DNA from: Chara braunii
Lineage: Eukaryota > Streptophyta > Charophyceae > Charales > Characeae
Direction of reading: 5' to 3'
DNA length: 64,000 nt
NCBI GenBank assembly: GCA_003427395.1
Contig: BFEA01000313.1
Span: 473,312-537,311 of the forward strand
Positions 1-10,982 of this stretch are shown piece by piece (the first letter of the stretch is position 1; each line of letters begins with the position of its first letter). The translations under genes were made by a program, and so were the position numbers. The notes under the pieces were generated by a model. That model was not told the origin of the DNA. It saw only the letters and a list, made by a program, of their open reading frames with translations, and did not search any database.

Positions 1-930
1 CCCCTTGCTGTACCCGGTAACACTCGGTGTGTATATGTGTGAGTGTTGCAGTCCCCGGTAACTTGTGCAGTCCGTCTCTACCCCTTGCTGTACCCAGTAA
101 CACTCGGTGTGTGTATATGCGAGTGTTGCAGTCCCCGGTAACTTGTGTAGTCCATCTCTACCCCTTGCTGCACCCAGTAACACTCGACGTGTGTATGTGT
201 GAGTGTAGTAGTCCCCATTTACTTGTGCAGTCCATCTCTACCCCTTGTTGTACCCGGTAACACTCGGTGTGTGTATGTGTGAGTGTTGCAGTCCCCGGTA
301 ACTTGTGCAATCTGTCTCTACACCATGCTGTACCCAGTAAGACTCGGCGTGTGTATGTGCGAGTGCTGCAGTCCCCGGTAACTTGTGCAGTCCATCTCCG
401 CCCCTTGCTGCACCCAGCAACACTCGGCGTGTGTATGTGTGAGTGCAGCAGTCCCCGGTAACTTGTGCAGTCCGCCTCTACCCCTTGCTGTACCCAATAA
501 CACACGGTGTGTGTATATGTGAGTGCAGCAGTCCCCGGTAACTTTTGCAGTCCGTCTCTACCCCTTGCTGTACCCGGTAACACTCGGTGTGTATGTGTGA
601 GTGCTGCAGTCCCCGGTAACTTGTGCAGCCCATCTTTACCCGTTGTTGTACCCAGTAACACCTGGTGTGTGTATGTGTGAGTGCTGCAGGCCCCGGTAAC
701 TTGTGCAGTCCATCTTTTCCCCTTGCTGTACCCGGTAACAACCGGTGTGTGTATGTGTGAGTGCTGCAGTCCCTGGTAACTTGTGCAGTCCATCTTTACC
801 CCTTGCTGTACTTAGTGACATTCGGTGTGTGTACGTATGAATGCCGCAGTTCCCGGTAACTTGTGCAGTCTACCTTTACCCCTTGCTGTACCTGGTGACG
901 TACGGTGTATGTGTGTGTGTGTGTGTGCGG
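1..930. repeat. 80-bp minisatellite array
   Basis: About twelve tandem copies of an ~80-bp unit. The landmark ccccttgctg recurs at 1, 81, 161, 241, 401, 481 and 561, and slightly shortened units follow to about 930. Each unit holds two related halves (tacccggtaacactcgg and tccccggtaacttgtgc). The array continues off the left edge. Open frames in it are by-products of the repeat and I do not treat them as genes. Confidence 0.93.
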
Positions 931-1094
931 GCTGCAGTTCCGTCCCTTCCCCATTTTTACTGTGACCGGTGACTTCCGAAAGTGATATGGGGCAGCCAAG
1001 CCCCCGGAGTAGAGAACGGAGGCACGGGGCTTGGGGTTAGGACGCGTCCAACGAACCTTCTATCACGTCCATCCTATATAGCCAGACCACCCCA

Positions 1095-2000
1095 ACCCTT
1101 CTTCTTCCTCCTTCACTCACACCCCGTCCACCATAACCAACCATCCTTGACCCTCCTTCCTCCTCCATCATCCATACCCGTCCACCGTAGCCGTCCACCC
1201 CCAACCCTTCTTCCTCCTCCATCATCCACACCCATCCACCATAGCCGACCACCCTCGACCCTCCTTCCTCCTCCATCACCCACACCCGTCCACCATAGCC
1301 GACCGCCCTTGACCCTCCTTCCTCCTCCATCACCCACACCCGTCCACCATAGCCGACCACCCTCGACCCTCCTTCCTCCTCCATCACCCACACCCATCCA
1401 CCATAGCCGACCACCGTCAACCCTCCTTCTTCCTCCATCACCAACACCCGTCCACCATAAGCCGACCACCTCCAACACTTCTTCTTCCTCCATCACCCAC
1501 ACCCGTCCACCATAGCCAACCACCTCCAACCCTTCTTCTTCCTCCGTCACCCACACCCGTCCACCATAGCCGACCACCCTTAACCCTCCTTCCTCCTCCA
1601 TCACCCACACCCGTCCACCATAGCCGACCGCCCTCAACCCTTCTTCCTCCTCCATCACCCACACCCGTCCACCATAGCCGGCCACCCTCCACCCTTCTTC
1701 CTCCTCCATCACCCACACCCGTCCACCATAACCGACCACCTCCGACCCTTCTTCTTCCTCCATTACCCATACCCGTCCACCATAGTCAACCACCCCCAAC
1801 CCTTTTTCCTTCTCCATCACCCACACCCTTCCACCATAGCCAACCACCCCCAACCTTCCTTCCTCGTCCATCACACACACCCGTCCACCATAGCCGACCA
1901 CCTTCAACCCTCCTTCCTCCTCCATCACCCACACCCGTCCGCCATAACCGACCACCCTCAACCCTTCTTCCTCCTCCATCACCCTCGCCCTTCCACCCAA
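1095..2000. repeat. 54-bp minisatellite array
   Basis: About sixteen tandem copies of a 54-bp unit: cgtccaccatagccgacc followed by a CT-rich stretch and catcacccacac. Successive copies start at 1,287 and 1,341. Because 54 is a multiple of three, frames stay open for hundreds of codons on both strands and would encode periodic low-complexity peptides. No start context or independent support suggests a gene. Confidence 0.93.
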
Positions 2001-2095
2001 AAGTCTTAGGGGGTCGCAAGGGGGATGCACGGGAACTCGAATAGGATCGATTAGGGGAAGTCAATGAACAAGGTCGATTGGGATGAGAAGCTTCT

Positions 2096-2096
<1 letters not shown>

Positions 2097-2160
<64 letters not shown>
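2097..2160. repeat. (CT)n microsatellite
   Basis: Uninterrupted CT dinucleotides, about 31 units. It sits at the start of the region shared with 55,980-57,091, where a longer CT tract occupies the same place. Confidence 0.97.
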
Positions 2161-2161
<1 letters not shown>

Positions 2162-3333
2162 CTTCCCTCTCCTCCGTCCTCCTCCATTCCTTCAAAAACT
2201 CTTTTACCCTTAACCCTTCCGTCACTCCTCCCCCTCCATGGCATATGACTAACCTCTACCCTCACCCGTTACATTGCCAGGGAACGAACGGAAAGAAACT
2301 TGGTCCTCACTTGGGGGAAAGCGAGGGCAAGGGAAGGGCTGTCGGTCCCGTGTGCTGCCAAGAAGGAACGGATACGAGACTATTGAGAGCATTTGTGAAA
2401 GCAAAAAGGAGTGTTGTTTTTGGACCAGGTCAGTTTGACTCAACCATACTCCCGGCCTGCATGACTAAGGGATTGCATGACTTGCTTGTGGGAAAGGGAA
2501 GGGAACTCATAAGGGGAGTTGGAAGGCAAAGGGGGCTGAGGATTGAGGGAAGGGGTGATGCGTTTACCCCAATGGGGATTGTACTTGGTCATTTGTCTTG
2601 TGTGGTCTTGCGCAGGTGAGTAGGCTGGGACGATTCGGACGGGGCTGGATCCACGGTTGAGGACTAGGGTGGGAGAATTGGTTAAGGGAAGGACTTGGAC
2701 CTCGCATAAGCTATGGATGCGGGATGGGTTGTATGGTCGGATGGTCGGATGCTTGGAGGAATAGTAGACGCCTGGATGTGGTTGCGTGATGGTTGAATGC
2801 AATGGCTCTCTCGTGAATGCAATTCAAGCCTGGAAGGACTAAGGGTTGCCTTGGATAGGTGGATGTGATGCTAGTGGCTCTCGCAAAAAAAAATATAGGG
2901 GCTAGGGGTTCGGGTGACGCCGCCTCGCCCCGAGGATGCTGTTGAGGCTGTCCCGAGCCCCTAGACTTAGTGAAAAGGTGCGTGGCCCAGTGGATGACGC
3001 TTGGCCTGCGCACGGTAAGAAGACAAACTCTCAATGAACTCCCTGGACTGCCTGAGTATTGGAAAGAGCAATTGCCTGGTCAAACTTAATTGTATCAAGA
3101 AAATGCCGCGAGTGACCAAAGAGTTACCATCTTGACGCCAGAGCGGAGCTACATCCCCCAATGTAAAGCCCTCTCGCAAAAGGCCCATCCCCATCCATCT
3201 CAAAGCACTAGGTGGGGGTGCCCCTGGGACGAACGACCCGCGCCCTGAGTGTGAGCGTGGGCGGGTCGAGCCAAATGGGACCCTCAGTGGGGTCGACCGA
3301 GGCTCGAAAGTCCTTCAGGGTACGGCCCTTACA
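2161..3333 (+). mobile_element. 3' end of a family-E LTR (left copy)
   Basis: This stretch matches 55,980-57,091 in the same orientation. Shared blocks include ggcatatgactaacc near 2,240 and 56,002, gatgacgctt...cctgcgcac near 2,993 and 56,747, and the gggcgggtcgagc block near 3,255 and 57,020. Similarity ends just after ccttaca (here) and ccctaca (right copy). That is a plausible LTR end in CA, because the right copy is followed by an internal region and the left copy by an unrelated element fragment. The upstream limit is unclear: beyond the CT tract the two copies carry different tandem arrays. No gene is supported. Confidence 0.7.
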
Positions 3334-3334
3334 C

Positions 3335-3486
3335 CAGTACGCTCGCTATCTCCTCTAAGCGTACCGGAAGAGGAACATCGTACCCCACAGTCGTCTCTCT
3401 CGGCCCTATCAGCTTCCTCACTCTATAGGAGTTTGAATCGCGCGTCAGAACGTAAGCCGACCATACATCCGAGTCACTCCCACATC
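3335..3486 (-). pseudogene. Q3 accessory gene, N-terminal remnant
   Basis: It matches the first ~50 residues of Q3 at 16,775 (SYRVRKLIGPRE, VGYDVPLPVRLEEIAS). An extra base just after the ATG shifts the frame. The gene is then cut at 3,334, where the family-E LTR end begins. It lies directly downstream of the P1 remnant, as in the intact cassette. Confidence 0.8.
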
Positions 3487-3499
3487 ACGCCGTCTGCCT

Positions 3500-3987
3500 C
3501 ATCGATGTGAGTGCGAATGTCCCTTATCTCTGATCCGTGTGACCAACTCTATCATCTCGTGCCATCCATACCTAGATAGGTTTTTCCCTATGACTTGAGG
3601 AGTCGGAATCCCTTCAAACACTTCGATCACAGTATCCCAACTAACTACCTTCCCTTCTTGTTGTAATCGTACCACCTATCCTGCCACCAATGTAGCAGCG
3701 CTCTTCCAAGCCTTGTCACTCAGTCCCCCCTTGCCCGGGTCCCTAGTTTTGCAGTCGTATTTGTCTAGGCTAACAAAGCGATAGGTAAGAATGTACATGC
3801 ACCAAGGATCTATCCCTCCTCCCTGGACATAGTCGTATGTAACGAGCTCGTATGGGAGAACCTCTCTCCTCGTCTTCTCGTTCAGGGATCGTATGACGTC
3901 ATTGATTTCCTCTCTTGTACGGCCTCGTCCCTTGGTGAGTAGTTGGTCCCAATATACCCGTCTAAAGGACATGACATGTCTGCCCAT
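3500..3987 (-). pseudogene. P1 accessory gene, broken third copy
   Basis: It encodes a protein close to P1 of element A, starting MGRHVMSFRRVYWDQLL. It differs by a compensated pair of frameshifts near the YDCKTRD segment, an in-frame TAG at about 3,676 and loss of the normal stop after RIRD, which lets the frame run about eight codons further. The function of the P family is unknown. Confidence 0.8.
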
Positions 3988-4168
3988 CTGTAATCACCAC
4001 CATCGTCTCTACCTCTCTCCTAACTTCTTTCTCCTTCCACCACGCGTAGCCTCCATCACTGAACCTCTTCCGCGTCCAGCATATCCACATCAGCATCCTC
4101 ACCTATCTCGCGTCCCCAAGGGATATGCTCCTGCCCCTCGGCTCGGTGGAGGTGCCCCCAACAGTTGT

Positions 4169-6285
4169 TGCGCCAGAAAGCGCACAGCCGCCTTGTGACC
4201 TCCGAAGTAGGATTCACACAGATGCGCCACAATGCGCTCTGTGGACAGCCACGCCCTTGCAGCTGTGAGCCTGTAAGATAGGGCTCTGCCAACCGGGCTT
4301 TCAGATCCTGACCGAAGCACTGATGGGGTCTGGATATTCCACGTGCGTTTCTCTTTCCACTGAGTTCCCTCCTTCCTCCGTCTGTCAGCGGAGAGCGGAC
4401 GGTGAACACCTGACTCACCTCGGCCTAAAGCCCCTCCGATCACGCCTCGCGCCCTGCCAAGGATCAGTCGGATCAACCGTCAGTTGTGTGCACCTGTTGT
4501 ACCTTCACTGGGCTTGCGCAAGGTGGGCTGCGTACACCTGGCCCGTCTTGTTGTTGTCCCCCTGTCCGAATCCTCCCTTCTGCCTTGCTGGCCAGACTTA
4601 TATTCTACACGATTGGCCTCTGCTGACTCACTAGGACGCAGCCTCAAACGGAGTGCAAGCATTTTTGGTACTGGCTGTCCCAGGCCCACAAACCCGGATA
4701 CCCCCCATCGCTGGTACCAAGGCTTTCGACCTGCGAGTCCCGGATCGATCATCCTGGATTAGTGCCCGTAACTTAAGAAATGTTGCGATTGCTGAATGAA
4801 TGATCTGGACCGAGTCCCTGGACCGCGCCAAGTGCCACACCATGGAATAACGGTTTTGGTTCACAGTAAAGCATACCAATTCCAAAGCAGCACCGGACAA
4901 AAAATGACAGCATCGATCTGCCTCGAGTTTTAGCAATATCGGGCCAGCGACCATACCCAAAATAAATAGTACCGAACTGTCGTGAGTCCTAACAGTGTTG
5001 GAACAGTGACGAACCTGAAATGTTCCTTCCCAACAACAGCGGCCTGTTCCAATCCGATGTCGTACGCCGCATAATGTCGTAATTATCGTACCTGTTCCGT
5101 ACCCATTCCGAACCTGAAAATAAGTATCAGCCCGCAGTACCGCATTGAAGCCGAACCAATAAATGTGCCATTCCGAACTAACGGCCATTCCGGTCATCTC
5201 AACAGTGAACCGAAGTAGCCCGTACCGATGCTGCTCCAATGATAGTACCATACCAGGTCCGAACCAGTACCGAACCTGAAAGGATTCTTCCCAATAGCAG
5301 CAGCCTATTCCGGTCCAAGTGTCGAATACCGTGTGATACATCAAATACCGTAGCAGTCTCATACCTGTTCCGAACCTGCAACCGTACCAGATCAAACTAG
5401 TATACCGTACCGAGCCACAAATGCACCACGTGATCACCATGCCGCCGTAACCCAAAGACCGGACCCAGATTATGGAGAGGGTAAAATCAGGCAAATTAGG
5501 TAAGTCGCGTAAGCGATAGCAATTATCGGGAAATGGTGAGAATCGCTTGAATCGCGATAAATAAATAACCCGGGGCTAAACCCCATTGCGAATAATCCAA
5601 ATAAATCTTAATCAAATACTGAATAATCACTAGTTTTCTTTTCCTTTACCAGCTTTAGTTATTTTCTCGTTTTTAGTTCGGTCATGGAGAAATAAAAAAT
5701 GAAGAGCAATTTCATCATAAATAAATTATGACGGAATTTAAGTAAATAATAAATATTCCTTCGTTTTTCTTTCCTTTAATTATCTTTAATTATTTTTCTC
5801 ACATTATCGAAAATAATAAAAATAATAGATAATTTGCTCAAGAACGAACTCGATAAAAATTTAAATAATTAACAATTATCCCGCTATTCTTGCCCCTCCT
5901 GTTGTTTTCAATTCTTTTCCCTAAATTTAATTTTGATATTAAAATTAACAAAATTCGTGGGGTCATTCCGACACCAATTGCATGATGCAAAAGATTCGCG
6001 CCGAGGCCCATGTCCGTATTTCCGTCCCAGGGCTAGCCGCTCCGGAATTAGCCTCGGAACAGACGAGAACAATAGGTACTAGGCGCAACAAGTATGGTCG
6101 TTCCTTTCGTCGATTTCAAGGGTCATTGTTAATCGTGGACATGGAGAATATTAGGGGTCTCTCTCCGACCCCTAATTTCTCCCGACGGCTGAGACGAAAG
6201 TCCCGATCAATCCCTCTTTGGGCAGATAATCTAAGGGTTAATCCATCGGATTTCGGGTGTCTGACTGACCTTCGGCCGCCCGACA
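4169..6285 (-). mobile_element. Element A 3' LTR (truncated)
   Basis: It matches 23,339-25,411 at roughly 93% by eye. The LTR start (TGTCGGG on the minus strand) is fixed at 6,285 because the same boundary occurs in element B at 46,434, and the sequence just outside it matches the end of B's internal region. It stops at 4,169, whereas the 5' copy continues about 2 kb further to the primer site. A 287-codon open frame at 4,631-5,494 is rich in G, Y, R and W, is broken in the 5' copy and is not called a gene. Confidence 0.88.
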
Positions 6286-6303
6286 AACAAGCCCGGAACT
6301 CCT

Positions 6304-6321
6304 CTCGACTCCCCCGTCGAG
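6304..6321 (-). promoter_or_regulatory. Hairpin with G-rich loop before 3' LTR (likely PPT region)
   Basis: On the minus strand this reads CTCGAC-GGGGGA-GTCGAG, a perfect 6-bp stem with a purine loop, 18 bp before the LTR start. Element B has the same structure at 46,398-46,415 with one G.T pair. The position is where a polypurine tract for plus-strand priming is expected. Confidence 0.55.
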
Positions 6322-6444
6322 CCCGCACCGCCATAATCAGATGAATCGTATAAGATTTGGACTGATCACATGAGCGCGGCTCTTATGTCTGCGCTTACCT
6401 GTCTGGCGCTTGGGTTTCTCTGGAACTCTAGGACCGAGAGTGTG

Positions 6445-7998
6445 TTACTTCCCTCTCTTATGTCGAGGTCGTTTGGACTTAGATATAGGGATATTTCTCA
6501 ATTTCTTTCTTCGTGGGGGTGACAGTGCAGCAAATGCGCCACCTCGTCTAATGCGGACTCCGCGCTTAGGCCTTCGTAGCAAAAAAAAACATTTCCTTTT
6601 CTTTCCCAGAGTCAAGCCCTTCACTTTCCTGGTCTCTACTCTCTTTCTCTTTTTCAAACTCTCTCCTATCTCGAACCGTCTTGTCGGTCCTTCATTTGTC
6701 ACCTTGACTTTACCCTCACTCTTGGGATCCGATAGTGTCTTCGCAGAAACAGGGGGTTCCCTTGGCCTAAACAACTTCAGTCTAGCCCCTGCCACATGAT
6801 CCTTCCACTTAGACCCATCTAACACAGCAATCATATATGCTCCCCAACTGAGTGCGCCGACCACGCGATAAGGTCTCATCCATCTGTTCGCCAACTTTCC
6901 TGACCATGTCCTTTCTAGCGCTGCATCGTAAAGAAGTACCATGTCACCCACAATTATCTTCTCCTTTCTAACCCTGACATCCTTATCCCATTTTTTCTTG
7001 CCTTTGCCTCTTTCCACCGCCAATCGATCGGATGCGGTGATCAGTTTGTCCTCTAACCCGTAGGCTATCTTTCTAGTTTTAGCTACCAGAAGCTCCTCTC
7101 GTGACATGCTTTCCCCTAGTCTGCTGTAGTCCAACTATCAACATGAAACTCTATGGGCAGAGGGTAGTGCCTCCCGAACCATAGAGTGTAAGGCGGGTAT
7201 CCTGTGCTAGCTCGAACTGTGACATTATCTGCCCATATCACATACCGGAAGTATTTTGGCCAGTCGCTATCTTTACCTCTACACCACTTTGAAAGTGATG
7301 CTATGAATGATTGATGGCCTCGTTCTACAAGTGCATTGGATTGAGGATGATAGGTGGTAACTATTGATACTCTAGCCTTCGCTTTCTTGAACACATTTTG
7401 CACCTCGTCCGTTAGGAACTCCGCTCCCTTATCCATCACAATCCTACTGACACATCCATACATAGACAGATACTCAAGAACAAAGTTCTTGACTTCCTTT
7501 GCCGCCTTTGTTCTGATAGGCTTTCCATCGACAAACCCAGTGAAGTCATCTCTAATGTTCACGACATAATTCATATTTCCTACGCCCTTTGGCATCTTAA
7601 CTAGATCGATGTGCACCTTCTCGCCCGATCAAGTAAGATAGGACGGATGAAGTGGCTCCTTATATCTCACAAACGATTTCTTCTTATACTCCTCACAGGT
7701 CATACAATGCTTTTCAACGTCCTTGTACTGACCTTCCCACCAGTATAGTTTGCGGACCTTCTCATATGTCCCTTTCACTCCTCTATGTCCACCGACCACA
7801 CCGTCATGTAGTTCCGCTACTATGGACTGCTTCTCTTCCGGATCACAGATCACTCGCAGAGGCATTCCTGATCCTGTAGGTATGCGGAAATGCCCAGATC
7901 TAAAGCAGTACTACACTGCCTGTCTCCTAATCTCCGAGTCTGAATTCTCCTGTCGAGATAGATGCAACCTGATCGTCCGATACTTACCCTCATAAAGG
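6445..7998 (-). pseudogene. Integrase of element A, interrupted
   Basis: Ty3-type integrase. An HHCC zinc-binding region is visible (HDGVVGGHRGVKGTYEKV, then CMTC). The core carries the D,D-35-E residues in HIDLVKMPKG, IVMDKGAEF and HPQSNALVERGHQS. A GPY/F-like motif (WMRPYRVVG) and a long basic C-terminal tail follow; there is no chromodomain. Lesions: a frameshift where RNase H ends (8,014), a TGA at 7,631-7,629 just before the core, and a TAG at 7,118-7,116 where element B has TGG, after which the C-terminal part continues in another frame (7,134-6,445). It would insert the cDNA copy into the genome; it is inactive as it stands. Confidence 0.9.
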
Positions 7999-8013
7999 TT
8001 GACTAGGAATCGA

Positions 8014-9675
8014 TCAGTCCGTCTTGGTCATAGTCAGTGCAACTGTCACTATTGATCGCTCAACCTCGATCGAAATTCGAGAAAGTCCATCGGCTACCGC
8101 ATTCTTTGTTCCCGAGATTCTCTCTAGAGTATAATCGTAGAGTCGGATCCTGATCAACCATCGCACAATCGTGGGATTTGTCAGACTGAAGTCTTTCTGT
8201 AAAACTGACGCCACAGTAGTAGGATCTACGCGTAGAATGAATCGTCCCCCGTATATGTAGTGCCTAAAAGCGTCTAGACACCGTAAGACAGCTAACACCT
8301 CCTTTTGACTGTAGTTACGTTCCGCGGTGTTAAACGTTCGACTCTCGAACCTCAGCGGCATCTCTTTGCCGTCAGCGTCCTTCTGTGAAAGCAGTCCTCC
8401 AACCGAACATGGTCCAGCATTGGTAGACACTATCAAGGGTCTGTTGGTTTCGTCCTCGAAAAATGGCACACCTAGGATTTGTCCCCCTTCCTTAAATTCC
8501 TCCTTCAGGGTTAATACCGCAAGCTCCTGAGGAGAATCCCAGTAGAATCGCTCAGTTTTTCTAAGGAGAGTCCGTAGAGGCTTTGCCTTCTCTGCGTATT
8601 CCTGTATGAAGATCCGCCAGTAACCTACGACTTTTAGGAATTTGCGGACTTCGGTAGTGCTATGCAATGGGGTCGGCGAGTTTAGGAGTTTATCTAACTT
8701 TGCTTGGTCCACCCAGCAACCTCTCGAATCACATATGAACCCTAAAATATTTATCGTCGAGACTGCTCATCGGCTCTTCGTCCCACTAACCATTAGATTA
8801 GCTTCATCTAGTTGTTCCAAGACCCCGTAGATGTCCGTTAGATGCTTCCTTACGAATCTCCTGACGTCAGGAGCAACCTCCATCTCATCTTTAAATACGG
8901 GCCCTTTTATTGGGAAGTCGTCCAAAAAGACTTCAACTTTGTTAGGAATGAAGTCCTTTATAACAACAACCATAGCTCTCTGGAAGACCGCAACCCCATT
9001 GGTCCACCCCATGGGCACGACCATCATCTGCACTNATNCGAGCGGNGTGTGCATGNNAGTGAGATGCCTATNCCTAGGATCTAGGGGTATCTNATCATAA
9101 CTTGAAAATAGATCGCAAACAGAGTAGATGGATCTGCCTGCCGCTCCTTCTGCTAATAGATCAGCGTGCGGTATGGACCCCACATCCNGTATANTAACNN
9201 CGTTAACCTTCTGANGGTCNTGAATCCACCGGATCTTNCNATTAGGCTTCCGTTAGAAGAACCACCTATTCGCGTACGCGCTATCAGATGGTTCNGCCAC
9301 ATGTGACGCCATCTTCTNTTTTAGGAANGCNATTACCTCTTCCTTATCTTTCTGTGCGAACTTCNAGTCTGCATCATTCCATGGAGNATGCGGAATCGTG
9401 TAGATCCTAGCAGGTTTGGCATACCTAGGACCGATTCTTCCTCTTTCCGCGTCACTAAAAGCTATGGCCTTATCGCAAGTTTTAAGAACTTCTAGCGTGC
9501 GCTCCTTCTCTTGTTCCCTCAAATTTTCATCTCCTATGTCCATCTCCACTATCCTTTCTTCTGTCAGCCGTTGCGGCTCCTTCTTCTTCCTTTCTTTTAT
9601 CTTCCTGGCGATCTCCTCCTCATATACCCCATCTAGTGCTGATCGTTCTCGGGCTACCGCCGCCAGCTTAACTTT
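8014..9675 (-). pseudogene. Reverse transcriptase-RNase H of element A
   Basis: One frame runs from 9,675 to 8,014 with two stops (TAA at ~9,253 where B has TTA, and TGA at ~8,767). RT motifs are visible: VCDLFSSYD, QMMVVPMGWTN and the catalytic box FLDDFPIKG, so FLDD takes the place of the usual Y-x-DD. The connection and RNase H follow, including LIVSTNAGPCSVGGLLSQ, in which the expected catalytic Asp is Asn; B has Asp. About 21 isolated N bases fall in 9,035-9,386, so residues there are uncertain. The frame begins 6 nt after the protease stop and has no early ATG; the first is at 9,549. Confidence 0.9.
9035..9386. other. Scattered single-base N calls
   Basis: About 21 isolated or paired N bases occur only here, in the RT core of element A. 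This is not a scaffold gap. It looks like positions left undecided when reads from many element copies were merged. Confidence 0.9.
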
Positions 9676-9680
9676 CTAAG

Positions 9681-10829
9681 CTACTGTCTTGTGCTTCTTT
9701 GGTCGCCCTCCGTAGGGGGCTGCGCCCTTAAAAAAGACACAGAGATCATACCTTCAAATTCCTTGTCTTCACGCTTTGGGTAGGGGTTTTCTCCCACAAG
9801 GACGTGATTACCTAAGTCCTCGACTTCCACTATGCGTCCTTCTTCTTTTGTGAGCAATGCCCCATACTTCTTCTCACGGAATCGCAACGAGCAACTCACG
9901 AGCGTGACCGGCTTGCGGCCGCCACCAGCTGCTAGGGCCGCTTTGTTCCTCGCATTACGAGGCTCGAATGTCTCTATCATAATCCGTCCACCATCCGGAC
10001 GATTAATAGAAAGCATCTGGCTTCTGTCCGGTCGCTCTATAGTAACCGCATGAAAATGGCTCAACCACGTCCGCCCTACTAGTAACTCCGAACTGCAGTC
10101 CCTGACCGTGAAAACAGGCATCAGCACGCGCAACCCTTCGACCTCAATGACCGTCTTGTGACAGACTCCAAAGATCTTCTGCTTTCTTCCATCGACTGCC
10201 TCTATTTCGAACAGGTAAGACCTGTCAAGGTCCATCCCTAATCGCACAGCGAGTTCCTCTTCTATGATGACAGCTTCGCTGCCATTGTCAATCACCCCAT
10301 GAAGAACTATCTCGTCATTGAGAATAGTCTCCACTGTCCTACTCCCTAAAATGTAAAACTTGTCAGGAGGCACGCCTTCCATTCCATCCAAGTACACCGT
10401 CGCCGCGCGTTCTGCCTTTGCGCACACTCCTGATACTGCCAAAGAGGGTACCTCTGGTTTGGAAGCCATATGGACTTCGTCTCCCAGGGGAATGCACGTC
10501 TTGCACGTGGTCATCTGTAACTCATCTCGCGCGGGTCTCGAAGCCGCCAGATACTCTAGTATAGTGCACTGCATTGGTTGCCTGAGCGCGTGTCTGAGAG
10601 GCTCCACTGTATCGATATCGTCTAAGGTGCTCTTCATGGTAAGCTTTCGGGCTCCGCGCTTGCGCGGCGAAAGTATGACTTCCTCTCCTTCAATCCTCTG
10701 TCCATCCTTCTCTGCCATCACATAATCCGTGTCAGTCTTCTTAGAGGAAGACCCCCTTGCGGACTTTGTCGCCGCGACCCGTATAGGTGTCATAGACGCC
10801 CCATCATCAGAAGACAAACTCATTCGCAC
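9681..10829 (-). CDS. Retropepsin-like protease region of element A
   Basis: An open frame of 382 codons. The N-terminal third is a basic linker that continues the Gag frame; in A a TGA at 10,869-10,867 separates them. The active-site motif is GVIDNGSEAVII, i.e. D-N-G-S rather than the usual D-T/S-G-A/S. The downstream VGRTWLSHFHAV segment fits the second conserved hydrophobic-Gly motif of retropepsins (ILGR-like). It would cleave the Gag-Pol polyprotein as a dimer. The frame ends at TAG 9,683-9,681 and RT opens in another frame right after; the same arrangement is seen in B. In B, 1-nt loss and stops break this gene, so the A copy is the better preserved one. The true N-terminus is probably that of Gag. 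Confidence 0.85.
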   Translation of the reverse strand: MRMSLSSDDGASMTPIRVAATKSARGSSSKKTDTDYVMAEKDGQRIEGEEVILSPRKRGARKLTMKSTLDDIDTVEPLRHALRQPMQCTILEYLAASRPARDELQMTTCKTCIPLGDEVHMASKPEVPSLAVSGVCAKAERAATVYLDGMEGVPPDKFYILGSRTVETILNDEIVLHGVIDNGSEAVIIEEELAVRLGMDLDRSYLFEIEAVDGRKQKIFGVCHKTVIEVEGLRVLMPVFTVRDCSSELLVGRTWLSHFHAVTIERPDRSQMLSINRPDGGRIMIETFEPRNARNKAALAAGGGRKPVTLVSCSLRFREKKYGALLTKEEGRIVEVEDLGNHVLVGENPYPKREDKEFEGMISVSFLRAQPPTEGDQRSTRQ

Positions 10830-10982
10830 ACCCTGGCTCCTTGCTACTTCTTTACCCCTACTTGGTCATACACGCCTGGCCTCAACGTTCTCGTTCATCG
10901 AAGGGAACATCGATACGTCGCCGATGTCATCTGCCCACTTGAAGTACTTGCCATCATCAAGTACGACAAGTCCTTCATCTAT

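Larger units (their letters stand above)
3334..4168 (-). mobile_element. Fragment of another family-A element (P1-Q3 part)
   Basis: It is a near copy of 16,624-17,455, in the same orientation and with the same gene order (P1, then the start of Q3, on the minus strand). It lies outside the LTR of element A. At 3,333/3,334 it abuts the end of a family-E LTR, and at 4,168/4,169 it abuts the truncated 3' LTR of A. It therefore comes from a third, otherwise missing family-A copy or from a rearrangement. Confidence 0.85.

Noticed and set aside
1113-2030. 305-codon open frame on the minus strand (and several others in the same place)
   Set aside because: It lies in the 54-bp array and exists only because the period is a multiple of three; no unique sequence or start context.
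4631-5494. 287-codon open frame inside the 3' LTR of A
   Set aside because: Odd G/Y/R/W/C-rich composition, inside U3/R of an LTR, and broken in the other LTR copy at 23,996-24,587.
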